From Rhizobium mayense (lineage in GTDB: Bacteria; Pseudomonadota; Alphaproteobacteria; Rhizobiales; Rhizobiaceae), in assembly GCF_030272705.1 (NCBI RefSeq), contig NZ_JARFYM010000031.1, forward strand, positions 1-64,000: a stretch of DNA of 64,000 nt. The letters are read 5' to 3'. Below, in pieces: positions 43,222 to 52,549 of the stretch. Numbering within the stretch: position 1 is the stretch's first letter; every line of letters begins with the position of its first letter. A program made the position numbers and the translations under genes. Under the pieces are notes generated by a model. The model worked only from the letters and a program-made list of their open reading frames with translations, searched no databases and was not told where the DNA came from.

Positions 43222-44229
43222 TCAGCGCGCAGCTTCGTAGGTTAGAAAATAGAGGTTGCCGCCGAGTTCGGAAACGACGATCCGCCGTTCGTCCCAGACG
43301 AGAACGGACACCGGCCGGGTCAGGCCATCGAGAATGATCTTCCGGTCGCCTGTCGTCTTGTTGATTTTCAGCAACCGCCCGCTACCCTTTTGGAAACCTT
43401 GCTTCTGGTCGAATGTGCCGTGTTCGAGGACAAGCACATCCCCATCGCTGTCGAAGGCGATGCCGACGGGTGCATTCAGTCCTTCGACCTCAGGCTGCGG
43501 CTTTGGCGCATCGTCGGCCTCGGGAAGGGAAACGATCTTTCCACCGCCGGCAAGGAAGGGAAAGCCGCCGAACAGAGAAACATAGAGGCGCTGGTCGCGG
43601 AGGGCGATGCCGGTCGGCACTGCGTCGACGTCGTAGGTGCCGCCTTCCGCGAACTCGGTCGGTGAAAGGCTCCGTAGCGCCGCGGCCGCCTCTGTCAGGC
43701 GGCCGAAGGTCAGGAGCGTGTTTCTTCGTCCGTCCGCCTGCACGCGCTCCACGCTGTTTCGCGCGGAGTCGATCACGTAGTAGGTTCCGCCCGAGACGAT
43801 CAAATCGAACGGATTCCAGAAATCGTTGCTGATGATGCGGGCCCGACCATCGGTGCCGACCGCAATGAGGGCATGGTCAAACGCATTGTCGTCGGCATCG
43901 ACAGGTTTCCATCCCTGGGCGACGATATAGGCATCGCCGGCACGCACCACATGATAGGGGCCGGTCGGGTCGCCCATCACGTCGGGGCCATGCGGAAATA
44001 CCGGGCCGAACGGAACAAGCTTGCCATCGGCGCCACGCCGATAGAGGCGTCCGCTCGCGAGATCGCTGAAGAGCAAATCCTCGCCGTCGCGCGACAGGCC
44101 TGCGAAGGCCGCGCCCGGCATGTTGAAGGTCTCGAGCTCATAGCCGGGCGCAACTATGGGCTCCGCGCTGGCACTGGCTGCCAGGAGCAGAATACCTGCG
44201 GCAATCATCAAGGCGCGGATCGGACGCAT
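43222..44229 (-). CDS. Secreted ScyD/ScyE-type beta-propeller protein
   Basis: A 335-residue protein with a Sec signal peptide (MIAAGILLLAASASA) and repeated SMP-30/NHL-like blades such as GYELETFNMPGAAFAGLSRD, NPFDLIVSGGTYYVIDSARN and APVGIAFDSDGDVLVLEHG. The ScyD/ScyE group is named after cyanobacterial scytonemin genes, but family members occur widely without assigned activity. Its start overlaps the SUMF1-like gene stop by 22 bases, so the two are translationally coupled and follow a sugar ABC transporter. It probably acts in the periplasm on or near the transported compound. Confidence 0.8.
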   Translation of the reverse strand: MRPIRALMIAAGILLLAASASAEPIVAPGYELETFNMPGAAFAGLSRDGEDLLFSDLASGRLYRRGADGKLVPFGPVFPHGPDVMGDPTGPYHVVRAGDAYIVAQGWKPVDADDNAFDHALIAVGTDGRARIISNDFWNPFDLIVSGGTYYVIDSARNSVERVQADGRRNTLLTFGRLTEAAAALRSLSPTEFAEGGTYDVDAVPTGIALRDQRLYVSLFGGFPFLAGGGKIVSLPEADDAPKPQPEVEGLNAPVGIAFDSDGDVLVLEHGTFDQKQGFQKGSGRLLKINKTTGDRKIILDGLTRPVSVLVWDERRIVVSELGGNLYFLTYEAAR

Positions 44230-44996
44230 CGGAAACCACCATTGGCTGAGAAGCGGAAATCGGGATCATAGGCGAGACGATACGTCGTCGTAAGATGCTT
44301 TGGATCGCTGTTCCACGAGCCGCCGCGGAGTACGCGATAAGACCCGACGTTTGCCATCCGCGGCCCGCCTTCATAGGGGGCGTAGAGATCGGCGGTCCAT
44401 TCCCAGACATTGCCGACAAGATTGAGGACGCCCTCGGCGCTCGCGCCGTTGGTGAAGGAGTCAGCTGGTGCGGTCATGGGATAGCCATCGCGATCATCGG
44501 CAGAGCAGCAGGTATCGCTGCCGGAATTCGCCCGCGTGTAGTCCGCCGGAGCGTCGCCCCATGGGTAACGGCTGCCCTTCGTGCCTCGCGCTGCCCTCTC
44601 GTATTGCTGCTCGGAAGGAAGAGCCAGGCCATAGTAACGGCAAAAAGCATCGGCGTCTGACCAGCTTACCCCGACGACCGGCCTGTCGTCCAATCCCAGG
44701 ATCGGATGATCCGTGTAGAATGCCGACCGATGACCGGTGGATTTGACGAAGCTCCGGTATTGCCGGTTCGTGATCTCGGTGCGATTGATGGCGAAGGCTC
44801 GGCCTTCCAGCACGCGCCGCGGCCGTTCGTTTTCGGGGCCGTCATCGTTGCCGAAGACGAATGCACCGGCGGGAATCTCGATCAGCGGATTTCCGTCAAT
44901 ACCGCCGGCATCGCCAGCCCCCGCGCGCGATGCGAGGATGATTGCCAGCGCCACGCCAAGCAGGCTAGAAATCGATGCGAAGCTGCGTCTCTCCAT
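44208..44996 (-). CDS. Secreted SUMF1/FGE-sulfatase-fold protein lacking catalytic Cys
   Basis: A 262-residue protein with a signal peptide (ISSLLGVALAIILASRAGAG) and a complete formylglycine-generating-enzyme fold: FVFGNDDGPENERPRR, INRTEITNRQYRSFV, GVSWSDADAFCRYYG, LNLVGNVWEWTADL and the closing GGFRC. In true formylglycine-generating enzymes two Cys follow the GGSW motif; here the stretch GGSWNSDPKHLTTTYRL has none, so sulfatase maturation is unlikely. No sulfatase gene is nearby. The ATG at 44996 gives a proper signal peptide and overlaps the ATPase gene end by 32 bases. It may be a binding or PvdO-like protein. Confidence 0.8.
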   Translation of the reverse strand: MERRSFASISSLLGVALAIILASRAGAGDAGGIDGNPLIEIPAGAFVFGNDDGPENERPRRVLEGRAFAINRTEITNRQYRSFVKSTGHRSAFYTDHPILGLDDRPVVGVSWSDADAFCRYYGLALPSEQQYERAARGTKGSRYPWGDAPADYTRANSGSDTCCSADDRDGYPMTAPADSFTNGASAEGVLNLVGNVWEWTADLYAPYEGGPRMANVGSYRVLRGGSWNSDPKHLTTTYRLAYDPDFRFSANGGFRCVRSAP

Positions 44997-46026
44997 CGAA
45001 CAAAAACACCCGATCCGTGGCAATCTTGATACCGATTTCTTGATCGATCTGACCGGCGAAACTCTTGTCGGCACGCAGGGTCATCAGCCGTCCTCCCAAC
45101 CGGACGCTGACAAGCGTGTTCTCGCCGGTAAGTTCCACCGAATAGATCGGCGCAACCAGGTTGACGTCGCCTTCTTCGGCTCCGGCCACGTGAACGTCTT
45201 CCGGACGGACACCGAGGACCGTGTGGGAGTGGGTGGCCCGACCGATGCCCCCCAAGGTTAGCCCGTCGCTGACGAATACACCGTCCCCCACTTCTCCCGG
45301 AATGAGGTTCATCGGCGGCGAGCCGATGAACCCAGCAACGAAGAGAGTGCGTGGGTCGCTATAGATTTCCCGCGGCGTTCCAAGCTGCTCGATGACGCCC
45401 TTGTTCATCACCGCCACACGATGGGCAAGCGTCATCGCTTCTATCTGGTCATGGGTAACGTAGATGGTCGTGACCTGCAGTTCGTGCTGGAGGTGTTTCA
45501 GTTCGGCCCGCATCTGGGTGCGGAGCTTGGCGTCGAGATTGGAGAGCGGCTCATCCATCAGAAAGACCCGCGGGGTGCGAACAATCGCCCGGGCGAGCGC
45601 CACGCGCTGGCGCTGGCCGCCGGAGAGTTCCTTCGGAAGCCGCGACAGCATCGTTTCGAGCTCCACGCGTCGCGCGACCTCGAGGATGCGTCGCTTGCGT
45701 TCGGCGGGCGGCACTTTGCGAATCTTCAGCGGATATCCGATGTTATCCTCGACCGTGAGATGCGGGTACAAGGCGTAAGACTGGAAGACCATTGCGACGT
45801 CGCGATATTTCGGCAGAACACCGTTGATGCGGTCCGTATCGATGTAGATGTCGCCCGAGGTCGCCTCCTCGAGGCCAGCGATCATGCGCATGGTGGTCGT
45901 CTTGCCGCAGCCGGATGGGCCGAGCAGAACGAGAAATTCCTTGTCCCTGATTTCGAGGTTGAAATTGGCCACTGCAAGGAATTCGCCGAACTTCTTGTAA
46001 ACGTTGTTGAACGTGACGGACGCCAT
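44965..46026 (-). CDS. Sugar ABC transporter ATP-binding protein, MalK/UgpC type
   Basis: A 353-residue ATPase with Walker A GPSGCGKTTTMRM, signature LSGGQRQRVALARA, Walker B VFLMDEPLSNLDA and H-loop YVTHDQIEAM, followed by a TOBE region. It energises the two permeases encoded just upstream. The ATG at 46026 lies 4 bases after the permease stop; a longer frame would overlap that gene. The end overlaps the start of the SUMF1-like gene, linking that unusual protein to the transport operon. Confidence 0.92.
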   Translation of the reverse strand: MASVTFNNVYKKFGEFLAVANFNLEIRDKEFLVLLGPSGCGKTTTMRMIAGLEEATSGDIYIDTDRINGVLPKYRDVAMVFQSYALYPHLTVEDNIGYPLKIRKVPPAERKRRILEVARRVELETMLSRLPKELSGGQRQRVALARAIVRTPRVFLMDEPLSNLDAKLRTQMRAELKHLQHELQVTTIYVTHDQIEAMTLAHRVAVMNKGVIEQLGTPREIYSDPRTLFVAGFIGSPPMNLIPGEVGDGVFVSDGLTLGGIGRATHSHTVLGVRPEDVHVAGAEEGDVNLVAPIYSVELTGENTLVSVRLGGRLMTLRADKSFAGQIDQEIGIKIATDRVFLFDGETQLRIDF

Positions 46027-46030
46027 GGTT

Positions 46031-46888
46031 TCAGCCTTTGACCGCGCCGAGCGACAGTCCCCGGACAAGGTGCTTCTGGACGATCAGCGCGAAGACGATG
46101 ATCGGGACGCTGGCGAGGAAACCGGCAGCGCTGATCTCGCCCCAATGAGTCGTGTACTGAGTGACGCGGCCGGAAATGCCAACCGGCAGCGTCATAGAGC
46201 GCTCCGTTTGGGTAAGGATCAGCGCGAGCAGGAATTCATTCCAGGAAAGGATCAGGCTGAAGATCGCCGTTGCGGCTATGCCGGGTCGTGCCAGCGGCAG
46301 GGCGATCCGCAGAAAGGCGCCCCAGCGCGTGTCACCATCGACCATCGCGGACTCTTCAAGTTCGGGTGGGAGATCCTGGAAGTAGCTCTTCATCATCCAG
46401 GTCACAAAGGGCAGGTTGAAAGCGGTGTAGGCGACGACGACGGCGAGTTTGGTGTTCAGCAAGTGGAAAAAATTGAAGAAGATGAACAGCGGGATGATCG
46501 TCGCAATCGGCGGCATCATGCGTGTCGACAGAATCCAAAACGATATCTGGTAGCGCCATCGGCCCGGATATTCGAAACGGGCGAGGGCGTAGCCGGCCAT
46601 GGTGCCGAATATCAGGGAAACGATCGTCGTCGCCGCGGCGATGACAAAGCTATTGAGGGCGTAGATCAGGAACGGCTGCCCTATGAAGGCCGCTTCATAG
46701 TGCTTGAGGGTCGGCGGAAAATCGAACCACACCGGCGGGACGGCGAAGATGTCGATGTCGAGCTTGAATGAATTCTGGGCGAGCCAGTAGACGGGAAAGA
46801 TGGTGACGAACAGCGCGAGTGCCACGCCCAGATAGGCCAGCATCCGGAGTATCCCTTCACCGGTTCGATGCCATGGGCGGGTTGCCAT
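46031..46888 (-). CDS. Sugar ABC transporter permease, MalG type
   Basis: A 285-residue membrane subunit with six hydrophobic segments, the N-terminal phrase NSFKLDIDIFAVPPVWF and an EAA-type coupling loop (PPELEESAMVDGDTRWGAFL then RIALPLARPG). The EAA loop is slightly divergent but complete. GAGAGGGG precedes the ATG. It starts 12 bases after the MalF-type permease stop and ends just before the ATPase gene. Confidence 0.92.
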   Translation of the reverse strand: MATRPWHRTGEGILRMLAYLGVALALFVTIFPVYWLAQNSFKLDIDIFAVPPVWFDFPPTLKHYEAAFIGQPFLIYALNSFVIAAATTIVSLIFGTMAGYALARFEYPGRWRYQISFWILSTRMMPPIATIIPLFIFFNFFHLLNTKLAVVVAYTAFNLPFVTWMMKSYFQDLPPELEESAMVDGDTRWGAFLRIALPLARPGIAATAIFSLILSWNEFLLALILTQTERSMTLPVGISGRVTQYTTHWGEISAAGFLASVPIIVFALIVQKHLVRGLSLGAVKG

Positions 46889-46900
46889 CCAGTGCCCCTC

Positions 46901-47824
46901 TCAATCCGCCAGCCGCAATCGCTTGATGAACCAGGTGCTGAAGCCGACCGTTACGAACAGCACCACCAGCGAGACCGCCGCGGCATAACCAATGTCGACG
47001 AATGTGAACGCGACCTTGAAGATATAGAGGCTGAGCGTTTCGGTTGCTCCTGCTGGGCCTCCTACGGTGAGAATGAACACCAGATCGAACAGCCTAAGCG
47101 CATCCATGATCCGCAGGAGCAAGGCGATCGCGATCACCGGCTTGAGAAAGGGTATGGTCAGGTCCCAAAACTGACGCCAGGCGGAGGCGCCGTCGACTTG
47201 AGCCGCCTCGTAGGGCTCGGTCGGCAGGCTTGCGAGCCCGGCCAACATCAGCAGAAAAATGAACGGCGTCCACTCCCAGACATCCGCTGCGATGATCGTT
47301 GCCATGGCGAGGTTGACATCGCCAGCCCATGCCTGGGCGGGTAATCCAAGCCGGTACATCAGCTCGTTGAGTACGCCGAATTGCGGCTGATAGATAAGCT
47401 TCCAGGTCAGCGCCACGGCGATCGGTGGAATCATCATTGGGATCAGCAGGATTGTCTTGAGGAAATTCAGCCGGCGAATGAATTTATCGAAGAGCAGTGC
47501 AAGGCCGAGGCCGAGGAGGAATTCAAGCGTCACCGCGCTGAGGGTGAACACCACCGTGTTCTTGATGGCGAGGTGAAGTTCCGGATCGGAGAGCATCCGC
47601 ACGAAATTGCCGAGGCCGATGAACTCGCGAGGGACACTCGGATCGGGGCTGATTCTCTGTACCGCCGCGGTGAACATGTAGACAGTCGGAAAGAGCGTCA
47701 GCCCGGCGAGCAGCAGAAGAGTGGGCGCCAGCATGAGGATGCGAAGGTGACGTTCCGTCCATTGCTCCAGACCGCCGGCCGGTCGAAGTTGCAGGACCAA
47801 CACGTCGCTTTCGGACCTCGCCAT
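46901..47824 (-). CDS. Sugar ABC transporter permease, MalF type
   Basis: A 307-residue membrane subunit with six hydrophobic segments and the EAA loop EPYEAAQVDGASAWRQFWDLTIPFL. GGAGGGG lies before the ATG. It follows the binding-protein gene after a 185-base gap containing a strong hairpin, and partners the MalG-type subunit downstream. Substrate not determined. Confidence 0.92.
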   Translation of the reverse strand: MARSESDVLVLQLRPAGGLEQWTERHLRILMLAPTLLLLAGLTLFPTVYMFTAAVQRISPDPSVPREFIGLGNFVRMLSDPELHLAIKNTVVFTLSAVTLEFLLGLGLALLFDKFIRRLNFLKTILLIPMMIPPIAVALTWKLIYQPQFGVLNELMYRLGLPAQAWAGDVNLAMATIIAADVWEWTPFIFLLMLAGLASLPTEPYEAAQVDGASAWRQFWDLTIPFLKPVIAIALLLRIMDALRLFDLVFILTVGGPAGATETLSLYIFKVAFTFVDIGYAAAVSLVVLFVTVGFSTWFIKRLRLAD

Positions 47825-47875
47825 CAGCCCCTCCTACGAGCTCCTCTCCCGGCGCAGTTGCTGTCGTTCTTCGGA

Positions 47876-47896
47876 GGCGGGGTTTTGAACCCCGCC
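47876..47896 (-). repeat. Perfect 9-bp hairpin between binding-protein and permease genes
   Basis: GGCGGGGTT at 47876-47884 pairs exactly with AACCCCGCC at 47888-47896 around a 3-base loop. It lies about 115 bases after the binding-protein stop and 52 bases before the permease start. No T-run follows, so readthrough with 3-prime protection of the binding-protein message is the likely role. Confidence 0.6.
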
Positions 47897-48009
47897 CACT
47901 CCAGCTGCTCCCTCCCACATGGTTCGCCGGATCAGGACCGACGGACAAGTCATGCTGTAGGTCGACATGGTCTAGCGGTCGTCACGCATTCGAATGGATG
48001 CACGCCGCG

Positions 48010-49272
48010 TTAGTACATGTTCGTAATCTTCGAGATCGACTCCTGCGCGTTCTTCAGGGCCTCGTCCGGTGTGATGGTGCCGGCAACCGCTTTGGAGAGC
48101 TCGATGCCGAGTGCGTTCTCGATCTCAGGCCACTTTGGATGGCGTGGCCGCGGCGTCGAGAAGTTGATCGCCTGCATCAATATCGGGTAATGCCGGAATT
48201 GCGGCTGCGACGTCAGTTCGGGATCGGTAAACACCGAGAAGCGGACCGGCGGATTGCCGCGCTTGGCGGAAATCTTCATCTGCTCGGGCGAGGTGGCCCA
48301 CATCATGAAGTCGAAGGCTTCCTGCTTGTTCTTCGAAGCCGACATTATGCCCATGGTCCAATGTCCGATTTCCGATGAGCCGGCATGTGAGCCTGCCGGC
48401 ATCGGCGCATAGGAGATCTTGCCAACCACCTGGCTCTGGCTCGGGTCCTCGAAGGTGGCTACCCAGTTCGGCCAATTGATCGACGAAGCGGCGATGCCCG
48501 ATGTCATTGCTCGGCCGACATCCTCGGGCGCAAAGCTTTCGACGCCCTTCGGCGATATCGACTTGAGCGTCATGAACATCGTCATCGCGTCCTTGGCTTC
48601 CTTGGTGTCGAGCGTCACCTTCGTACGGTCGGCATTGAAAAGATTGGCGCCGTACGACCACAGGATCGGCATGAAATCGGCGACGACGTTATTGCCCTGT
48701 CCACCGCGGAACACATAGCCGTAGTAGCGTCCTCCGCCGTTATCGGTGATCGACTTTGCTGCCTTGTAGACTTCGTCCCAGGTTGCGGGCTGGCCTTTGA
48801 GGCCTGCTTGAGCAAACTTGGCACTGTCGTAAAAGAACATCTGTGCATTGCCGACATAGGGAATGCAGACGAACGGACCCTTATTGTACGGGTTGCGGCA
48901 AACCGCCAGCGACTTGGCCAGGAAATCATTGTCGGGGCCGGGAATCCCAATTTTGGCGAAATAGCTGCTGAGATCCTCGAGATGGCCATTCTCGGCAAAG
49001 AATGGGATCCATGGATCGTCCATCAGCACGATATCGAAAGCGCCTGATTTTGTCTGGCCGGCATTCGCTGCCTTCTCGAAGACATTGGCATAAGGAGCCT
49101 GGACGATCTCGACCTTGGTACCCTTCAATTTCCCGTAGTCTGCGGCTGCAGCTCTCAGGCCGTCGCCCTCGCTGCCCGAGGGTACCAGCATCGTGATGTC
49201 GGCCCATGCGTTTCCGTTGATTGCAAATGTGGACGCCGCAATCGCCAAGGTCAGAAACAATTTGCGAAGCAT
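48010..49272 (-). CDS. Sugar ABC transporter substrate-binding protein
   Basis: A 420-residue CUT1-type periplasmic protein with a Sec signal peptide (LFLTLAIAASTFAINGNAWA, cleavage before DITML). The body has the usual phrases FDIVLMDDPWIPFFAENG and DEALKNAQESISKI of SBP_bac_1 proteins. GGGAGG lies six bases before the ATG. It is the first gene of an operon with two permeases, an ATPase, a SUMF1-like protein and a beta-propeller protein. The ligand is unknown; CUT1 systems take up di- or oligosaccharides, polyols or glycerol phosphates. Confidence 0.92.
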   Translation of the reverse strand: MLRKLFLTLAIAASTFAINGNAWADITMLVPSGSEGDGLRAAAADYGKLKGTKVEIVQAPYANVFEKAANAGQTKSGAFDIVLMDDPWIPFFAENGHLEDLSSYFAKIGIPGPDNDFLAKSLAVCRNPYNKGPFVCIPYVGNAQMFFYDSAKFAQAGLKGQPATWDEVYKAAKSITDNGGGRYYGYVFRGGQGNNVVADFMPILWSYGANLFNADRTKVTLDTKEAKDAMTMFMTLKSISPKGVESFAPEDVGRAMTSGIAASSINWPNWVATFEDPSQSQVVGKISYAPMPAGSHAGSSEIGHWTMGIMSASKNKQEAFDFMMWATSPEQMKISAKRGNPPVRFSVFTDPELTSQPQFRHYPILMQAINFSTPRPRHPKWPEIENALGIELSKAVAGTITPDEALKNAQESISKITNMY

Positions 49273-49637
49273 TGTGCACCTCCCACGCGATCGGCGCGCC
49301 GGCGGCTAAATATGCCGGCCGCCTCCTCCACGAAATCGCGTTTTTCCAAAAAATTATTCTAACACATCAGGCGTTTAATGCGGAGATGTATATTAGAGTT
49401 ATATGAATATAACCCGCGGACGGTCTGCACTAAGCTTCCGCGTCCAAAGAACTGCCTGCAGCCTGTGGTGCGGCGACTGGCGGTGCTGTCTGCCCCTGCC
49501 GAAGGTCGCTTCTAATCGCTGTGACCGGTCGTTCCGATGGGCTTCCAGAGAAGGTTCGACCATGCAAAATTCCACGCCGGCTCCCAGGTCGGCATTGCAA
49601 TGCCAACACTTTGGTCCACCGGAATGGCGAGCGACAT
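49273..49637. other. Intergenic, promoter region of the sugar ABC operon
   Basis: The part next to 49273 (to about 49405) is AT-rich and should carry the promoter of the minus-strand sugar operon. The remainder, next to the taurine-type permease stop, holds no gene, hairpin or palindrome that I can support. Confidence 0.35.
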
Positions 49638-50495
49638 CTATTCGCGCCAGCTGAGGAACCGCCGCTCGACCTGGCTGATGACAAAATTCACGATCAGACC
49701 CATGATCGACAGGATGGCGACGCCCGCGAAGAGCTTTTCGAGATCGTAGAGCGAACCGGCCTCGAGGATATAGGAGCCGACACCGTATTGCGCGCCCAGC
49801 ATTTCAGCCGCGACGAGCAGGATGATCGCGATCGAGATGGAAACGCGCAGGCCGGAAAGGATCGCAGGGAAGGCACCGGGCAGCACGATCTTGCGGACGA
49901 TGGACCACCAGCTCAGCCCGAAGCTCTGGCCCATGCGGATCAGCGAGCGGTCGACGTTGTCGACTGCCCCATAGGTGGCGACAACTGTCGGCGCGAACGT
50001 GCCGAAAGCGATCAGGGCGTATTTCGACATTTCGTCGATGCCGAACCAGATGATGAAGAGGGGCAGCAGCGCGATCTTCGGAATGGGAAAGAGCGCGGCC
50101 ACCAGAGGAACGAGGCCGGCGCGGACATAGCTGAACAGGCCGATCAGCACTCCGAGCGAGATGCCGACCGAAATGCCGAGGGCCGCACCGATGAAAAGCC
50201 GCTGCAGCGAGGGGATCAGATGCTTCCAGAGGCCACCGGTCTGCCAGAGCTGCAACAGCGTTTCGAGCACGGCGGTCGGGCGCGGCAGAGTGAGGCTGGT
50301 GATAAAGCCGGTGCGGGTTCCGATTTCGGCAAGCACGAGCAGAACGGCGAAAACGGCGAGCGCCATGCCGCGAACCGGTCTTGGCGCAAAGCCGCCGCCG
50401 CGGAACGGCACGGGCTGCACCGGCAAAGCCTTCTGCCCTGCATCTTCGTTTTTGGATACGCTAGGTTGCGCCGGAAGTGTGCGGACATCAGACAT
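49638..50495 (-). CDS. Taurine/nitrate/sulfonate-type ABC permease (SsuC/TauC-like)
   Basis: A 285-residue membrane subunit with about six hydrophobic segments after a hydrophilic N-terminal tail of some 40 residues. The EAA-type loop reads SLIRMGQSFGLSWWSIVRKIVLPGAFPA, and LPLFIIWFGIDEMSKYALI is typical of the family. Its start overlaps the ATPase stop by 8 bases. It is the last gene of a three-gene operon. The ligand class (taurine, alkanesulfonate, nitrate, pyrimidine precursor or riboflavin-like) cannot be decided. Confidence 0.88.
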   Translation of the reverse strand: MSDVRTLPAQPSVSKNEDAGQKALPVQPVPFRGGGFAPRPVRGMALAVFAVLLVLAEIGTRTGFITSLTLPRPTAVLETLLQLWQTGGLWKHLIPSLQRLFIGAALGISVGISLGVLIGLFSYVRAGLVPLVAALFPIPKIALLPLFIIWFGIDEMSKYALIAFGTFAPTVVATYGAVDNVDRSLIRMGQSFGLSWWSIVRKIVLPGAFPAILSGLRVSISIAIILLVAAEMLGAQYGVGSYILEAGSLYDLEKLFAGVAILSIMGLIVNFVISQVERRFLSWRE

Positions 50496-51255
50496 TGACC
50501 AGCTCCTTGTCGGCGGCCATCGCTTCTTCCCGCATCAGCTCCCAAAGCTGCTTCTGCTTTTCTTCGAGCACCGGATCGCCGAGGTGGCGCTCGGACAACG
50601 GGATATCGATATCGACGATTTCACGGATGCGCCCCGGACGGCGCGACAGGATGACGACGCGGTGGCCGAGCCGGACCGCCTCATGGAGATTGTGGGTGAC
50701 GTAGACCGACGTGAAGGGCTGGCGGGTCCAGAGTGAAATCAGGTCGTCCATCAAGAGTTCGCGGGTCTGGCTGTCAAGCGCCGAAAGTGGCTCATCCATC
50801 AGCATCACGGCGGGGCGTACAGCAAGCGCTCGGCTGATTGCGACCCGCTGGCGCATTCCGCCCGAAAGCTGCTTGGGCAGGGCGTTGCGGAACTCCGAAA
50901 GTCGCGTGCGCTCCAGGACATTCGTGACGATATCGTCCATTTCGCGGCGGCCGAGGCCATGATCCTCGAGCACGAGCTTGATATTGCCCTCGACCGTGCG
51001 CCAGGGCAGCAGGGCGAAGTGCTGGAAGACATAGGTGAGCGGGTTGAGACAGTCCTTTGGGGGCTGGCCGATCTGCAGGACTTCGCCGGAGGAGGGGCGT
51101 TCCAGCCCGCCAAGGAAACGCAGCAGGGTAGACTTGCCGCAGCCCGAAGGGCCGATCAGACAGGCGATCTGCCCCTGGGGGATATCGAGGGAGATGTCGC
51201 GCAGAACCTCGACGGATCCGTAGTAATGATTGATGTTTTTGAGTTTCAGGTCCAT
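50488..51255 (-). CDS. Taurine/nitrate/sulfonate-type ABC ATPase (SsuB/TauB-like)
   Basis: A 255-residue ATPase with Walker A GPSGCGKSTLLRFLGG, signature LSGGMRQRVAISRA, Walker B VMLMDEPLSALD and H-loop YVTHNLHEAVRLG. The length is normal for SsuB/TauB, with no regulatory domain. GGGGAGG lies four bases before the ATG. It sits between the binding-protein gene, from which a hairpin separates it, and the permease gene, which it overlaps. Confidence 0.9.
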   Translation of the reverse strand: MDLKLKNINHYYGSVEVLRDISLDIPQGQIACLIGPSGCGKSTLLRFLGGLERPSSGEVLQIGQPPKDCLNPLTYVFQHFALLPWRTVEGNIKLVLEDHGLGRREMDDIVTNVLERTRLSEFRNALPKQLSGGMRQRVAISRALAVRPAVMLMDEPLSALDSQTRELLMDDLISLWTRQPFTSVYVTHNLHEAVRLGHRVVILSRRPGRIREIVDIDIPLSERHLGDPVLEEKQKQLWELMREEAMAADKELVNV

Positions 51256-51267
51256 GAAGCCTCCCCG

Positions 51268-51290
51268 CCGGAGACCGCTCGGGCCTCCGG
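51268..51290 (-). repeat. Short hairpin between binding-protein and ATPase genes
   Basis: CCGGAG at 51268-51273 pairs with CTCCGG at 51285-51290 around an 11-base loop, in the 52-base gap after the binding-protein stop. It is weaker than the hairpins in the other three transporter operons but in the same position. Confidence 0.4.
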
Positions 51291-51307
51291 TTTGCTGCGC
51301 AAGCCCA

Positions 51308-52333
51308 TCAGATCGTCTTGACGTAGGACGTATCGAAAAGCTGGTCGTTGGTGATGGAGTCCTTGACCATGCCCTCCGACTTGAACCATTCGAGCTGCTC
51401 GATGCAGCTATCGAGCGAAATTGCCATTCCCTTGTTGATGCGCATCGCCCCTTCGATCAGGTTCTGCTTGGCGACCTCATAGGGGCTGTCGCTTTCGACA
51501 TATTTGTAGCAGATCTTCGCCAATGCATCGCGCTCCCCGTCGTCTGCGGTCTTGTCGACGAAGGCGGCGTTGTAATCGTCTATCGCCTTGGAATAGGCTG
51601 ATATGAAAGACTGGGTGAGCGAGCGGTCGTCCTTGGCATTCTTCGTTGAGGTAAAGCCGGTCGTCACCTGATAGTTCGGCGCGTAGTCGGAGACGAGGCC
51701 GATCTTCTTGGCCGCACCTTCGCGGATCATCTTGTTCGCCACATTGGCCTGAATGGCCCAGGCATCGATCTGGCCGGTCGATAGCGCGCCGACGATCGCG
51801 CCAAGCTTCTGCAGCGGGCGAAGCTGGATGTCGGCAAGATTGATGTTGTTTGCCGCGGCGATCTTATGAGCCATGAAATGGAAAGACGAACCGGCCGTCG
51901 TGATACCGAAGCTCTTGCCCGCCAGCTTGGAAGGATCGGTCAGGCCGGCATCATAGGCCTTGTTCGATGCCAGGATAACGGCCCCGACAATGCCCTTTTC
52001 TTCCGTCAGCGCGCCGCCGACGACCTTGATTGCACCCTTCTGGGCAAGGCTGATAAGACCGCCACTCATTGCCGTCACACCGAATTCGGCATCGCCGGAC
52101 GCGATCGCCACCGCCATTGGCTGGGCCGCTTCGAAGAACTTCAACTCGATGTCGAGGCCGGCATCTCTGAAGTAGCCGCGTTCATAGGCGATGAAGCTCG
52201 GCGCATGGCTGGCAAGATTGAGGACTGCGAGATTGCGCGTCGTCGCAGCGCGCGCCGGCATTCCAAATGCGGCTGCCGCGCCGGCGGCGCCCATAGCCAT
52301 GAGTGCCTGACGGCGGTTCAAGGTGAAATTCAT
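51308..52333 (-). CDS. Taurine/nitrate/sulfonate-type substrate-binding protein
   Basis: A 341-residue NMT1/SsuA-like periplasmic protein. The N-terminus NFTLNRRQALMAMGAAGAAAAFG followed by PARA is a twin-arginine-like signal, so Tat export is plausible. The ligand-domain phrases LASHAPSFIAYERGYFRDAGLDIELKFF and GKSFGITTAGSSFHFMAHK fit the family. GGAGG lies nine bases before the ATG at 52333, which is preferred over an upstream in-frame start. It heads the operon with ATPase and permease. The ligand is not identifiable. Confidence 0.88.
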   Translation of the reverse strand: MNFTLNRRQALMAMGAAGAAAAFGMPARAATTRNLAVLNLASHAPSFIAYERGYFRDAGLDIELKFFEAAQPMAVAIASGDAEFGVTAMSGGLISLAQKGAIKVVGGALTEEKGIVGAVILASNKAYDAGLTDPSKLAGKSFGITTAGSSFHFMAHKIAAANNINLADIQLRPLQKLGAIVGALSTGQIDAWAIQANVANKMIREGAAKKIGLVSDYAPNYQVTTGFTSTKNAKDDRSLTQSFISAYSKAIDDYNAAFVDKTADDGERDALAKICYKYVESDSPYEVAKQNLIEGAMRINKGMAISLDSCIEQLEWFKSEGMVKDSITNDQLFDTSYVKTI

Positions 52334-52549
52334 GTGGGGGTATCCTCCAATGCCGACGCGCTTGACGGCGTCATACATCCTCACTGCCACTCAATGCCGT
52401 TGAAGACAATGAAAAATCATCAGGCCTCCATACCTTTAGGACATGACGAGGGTGGCCCGTTCAGTACGGTGCCCAATTGGGGCATGGCGTGAAGGCTTGA
52501 GCCCGTGTGAATACCATCTCAGAGCACTAATTTTGATGCTGAAACACGC

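Noticed and set aside
44208..44996. Annotation as formylglycine-generating sulfatase activator
   Set aside because: The fold matches, but the two catalytic Cys after the GGSW motif are absent and no sulfatase is encoded nearby.
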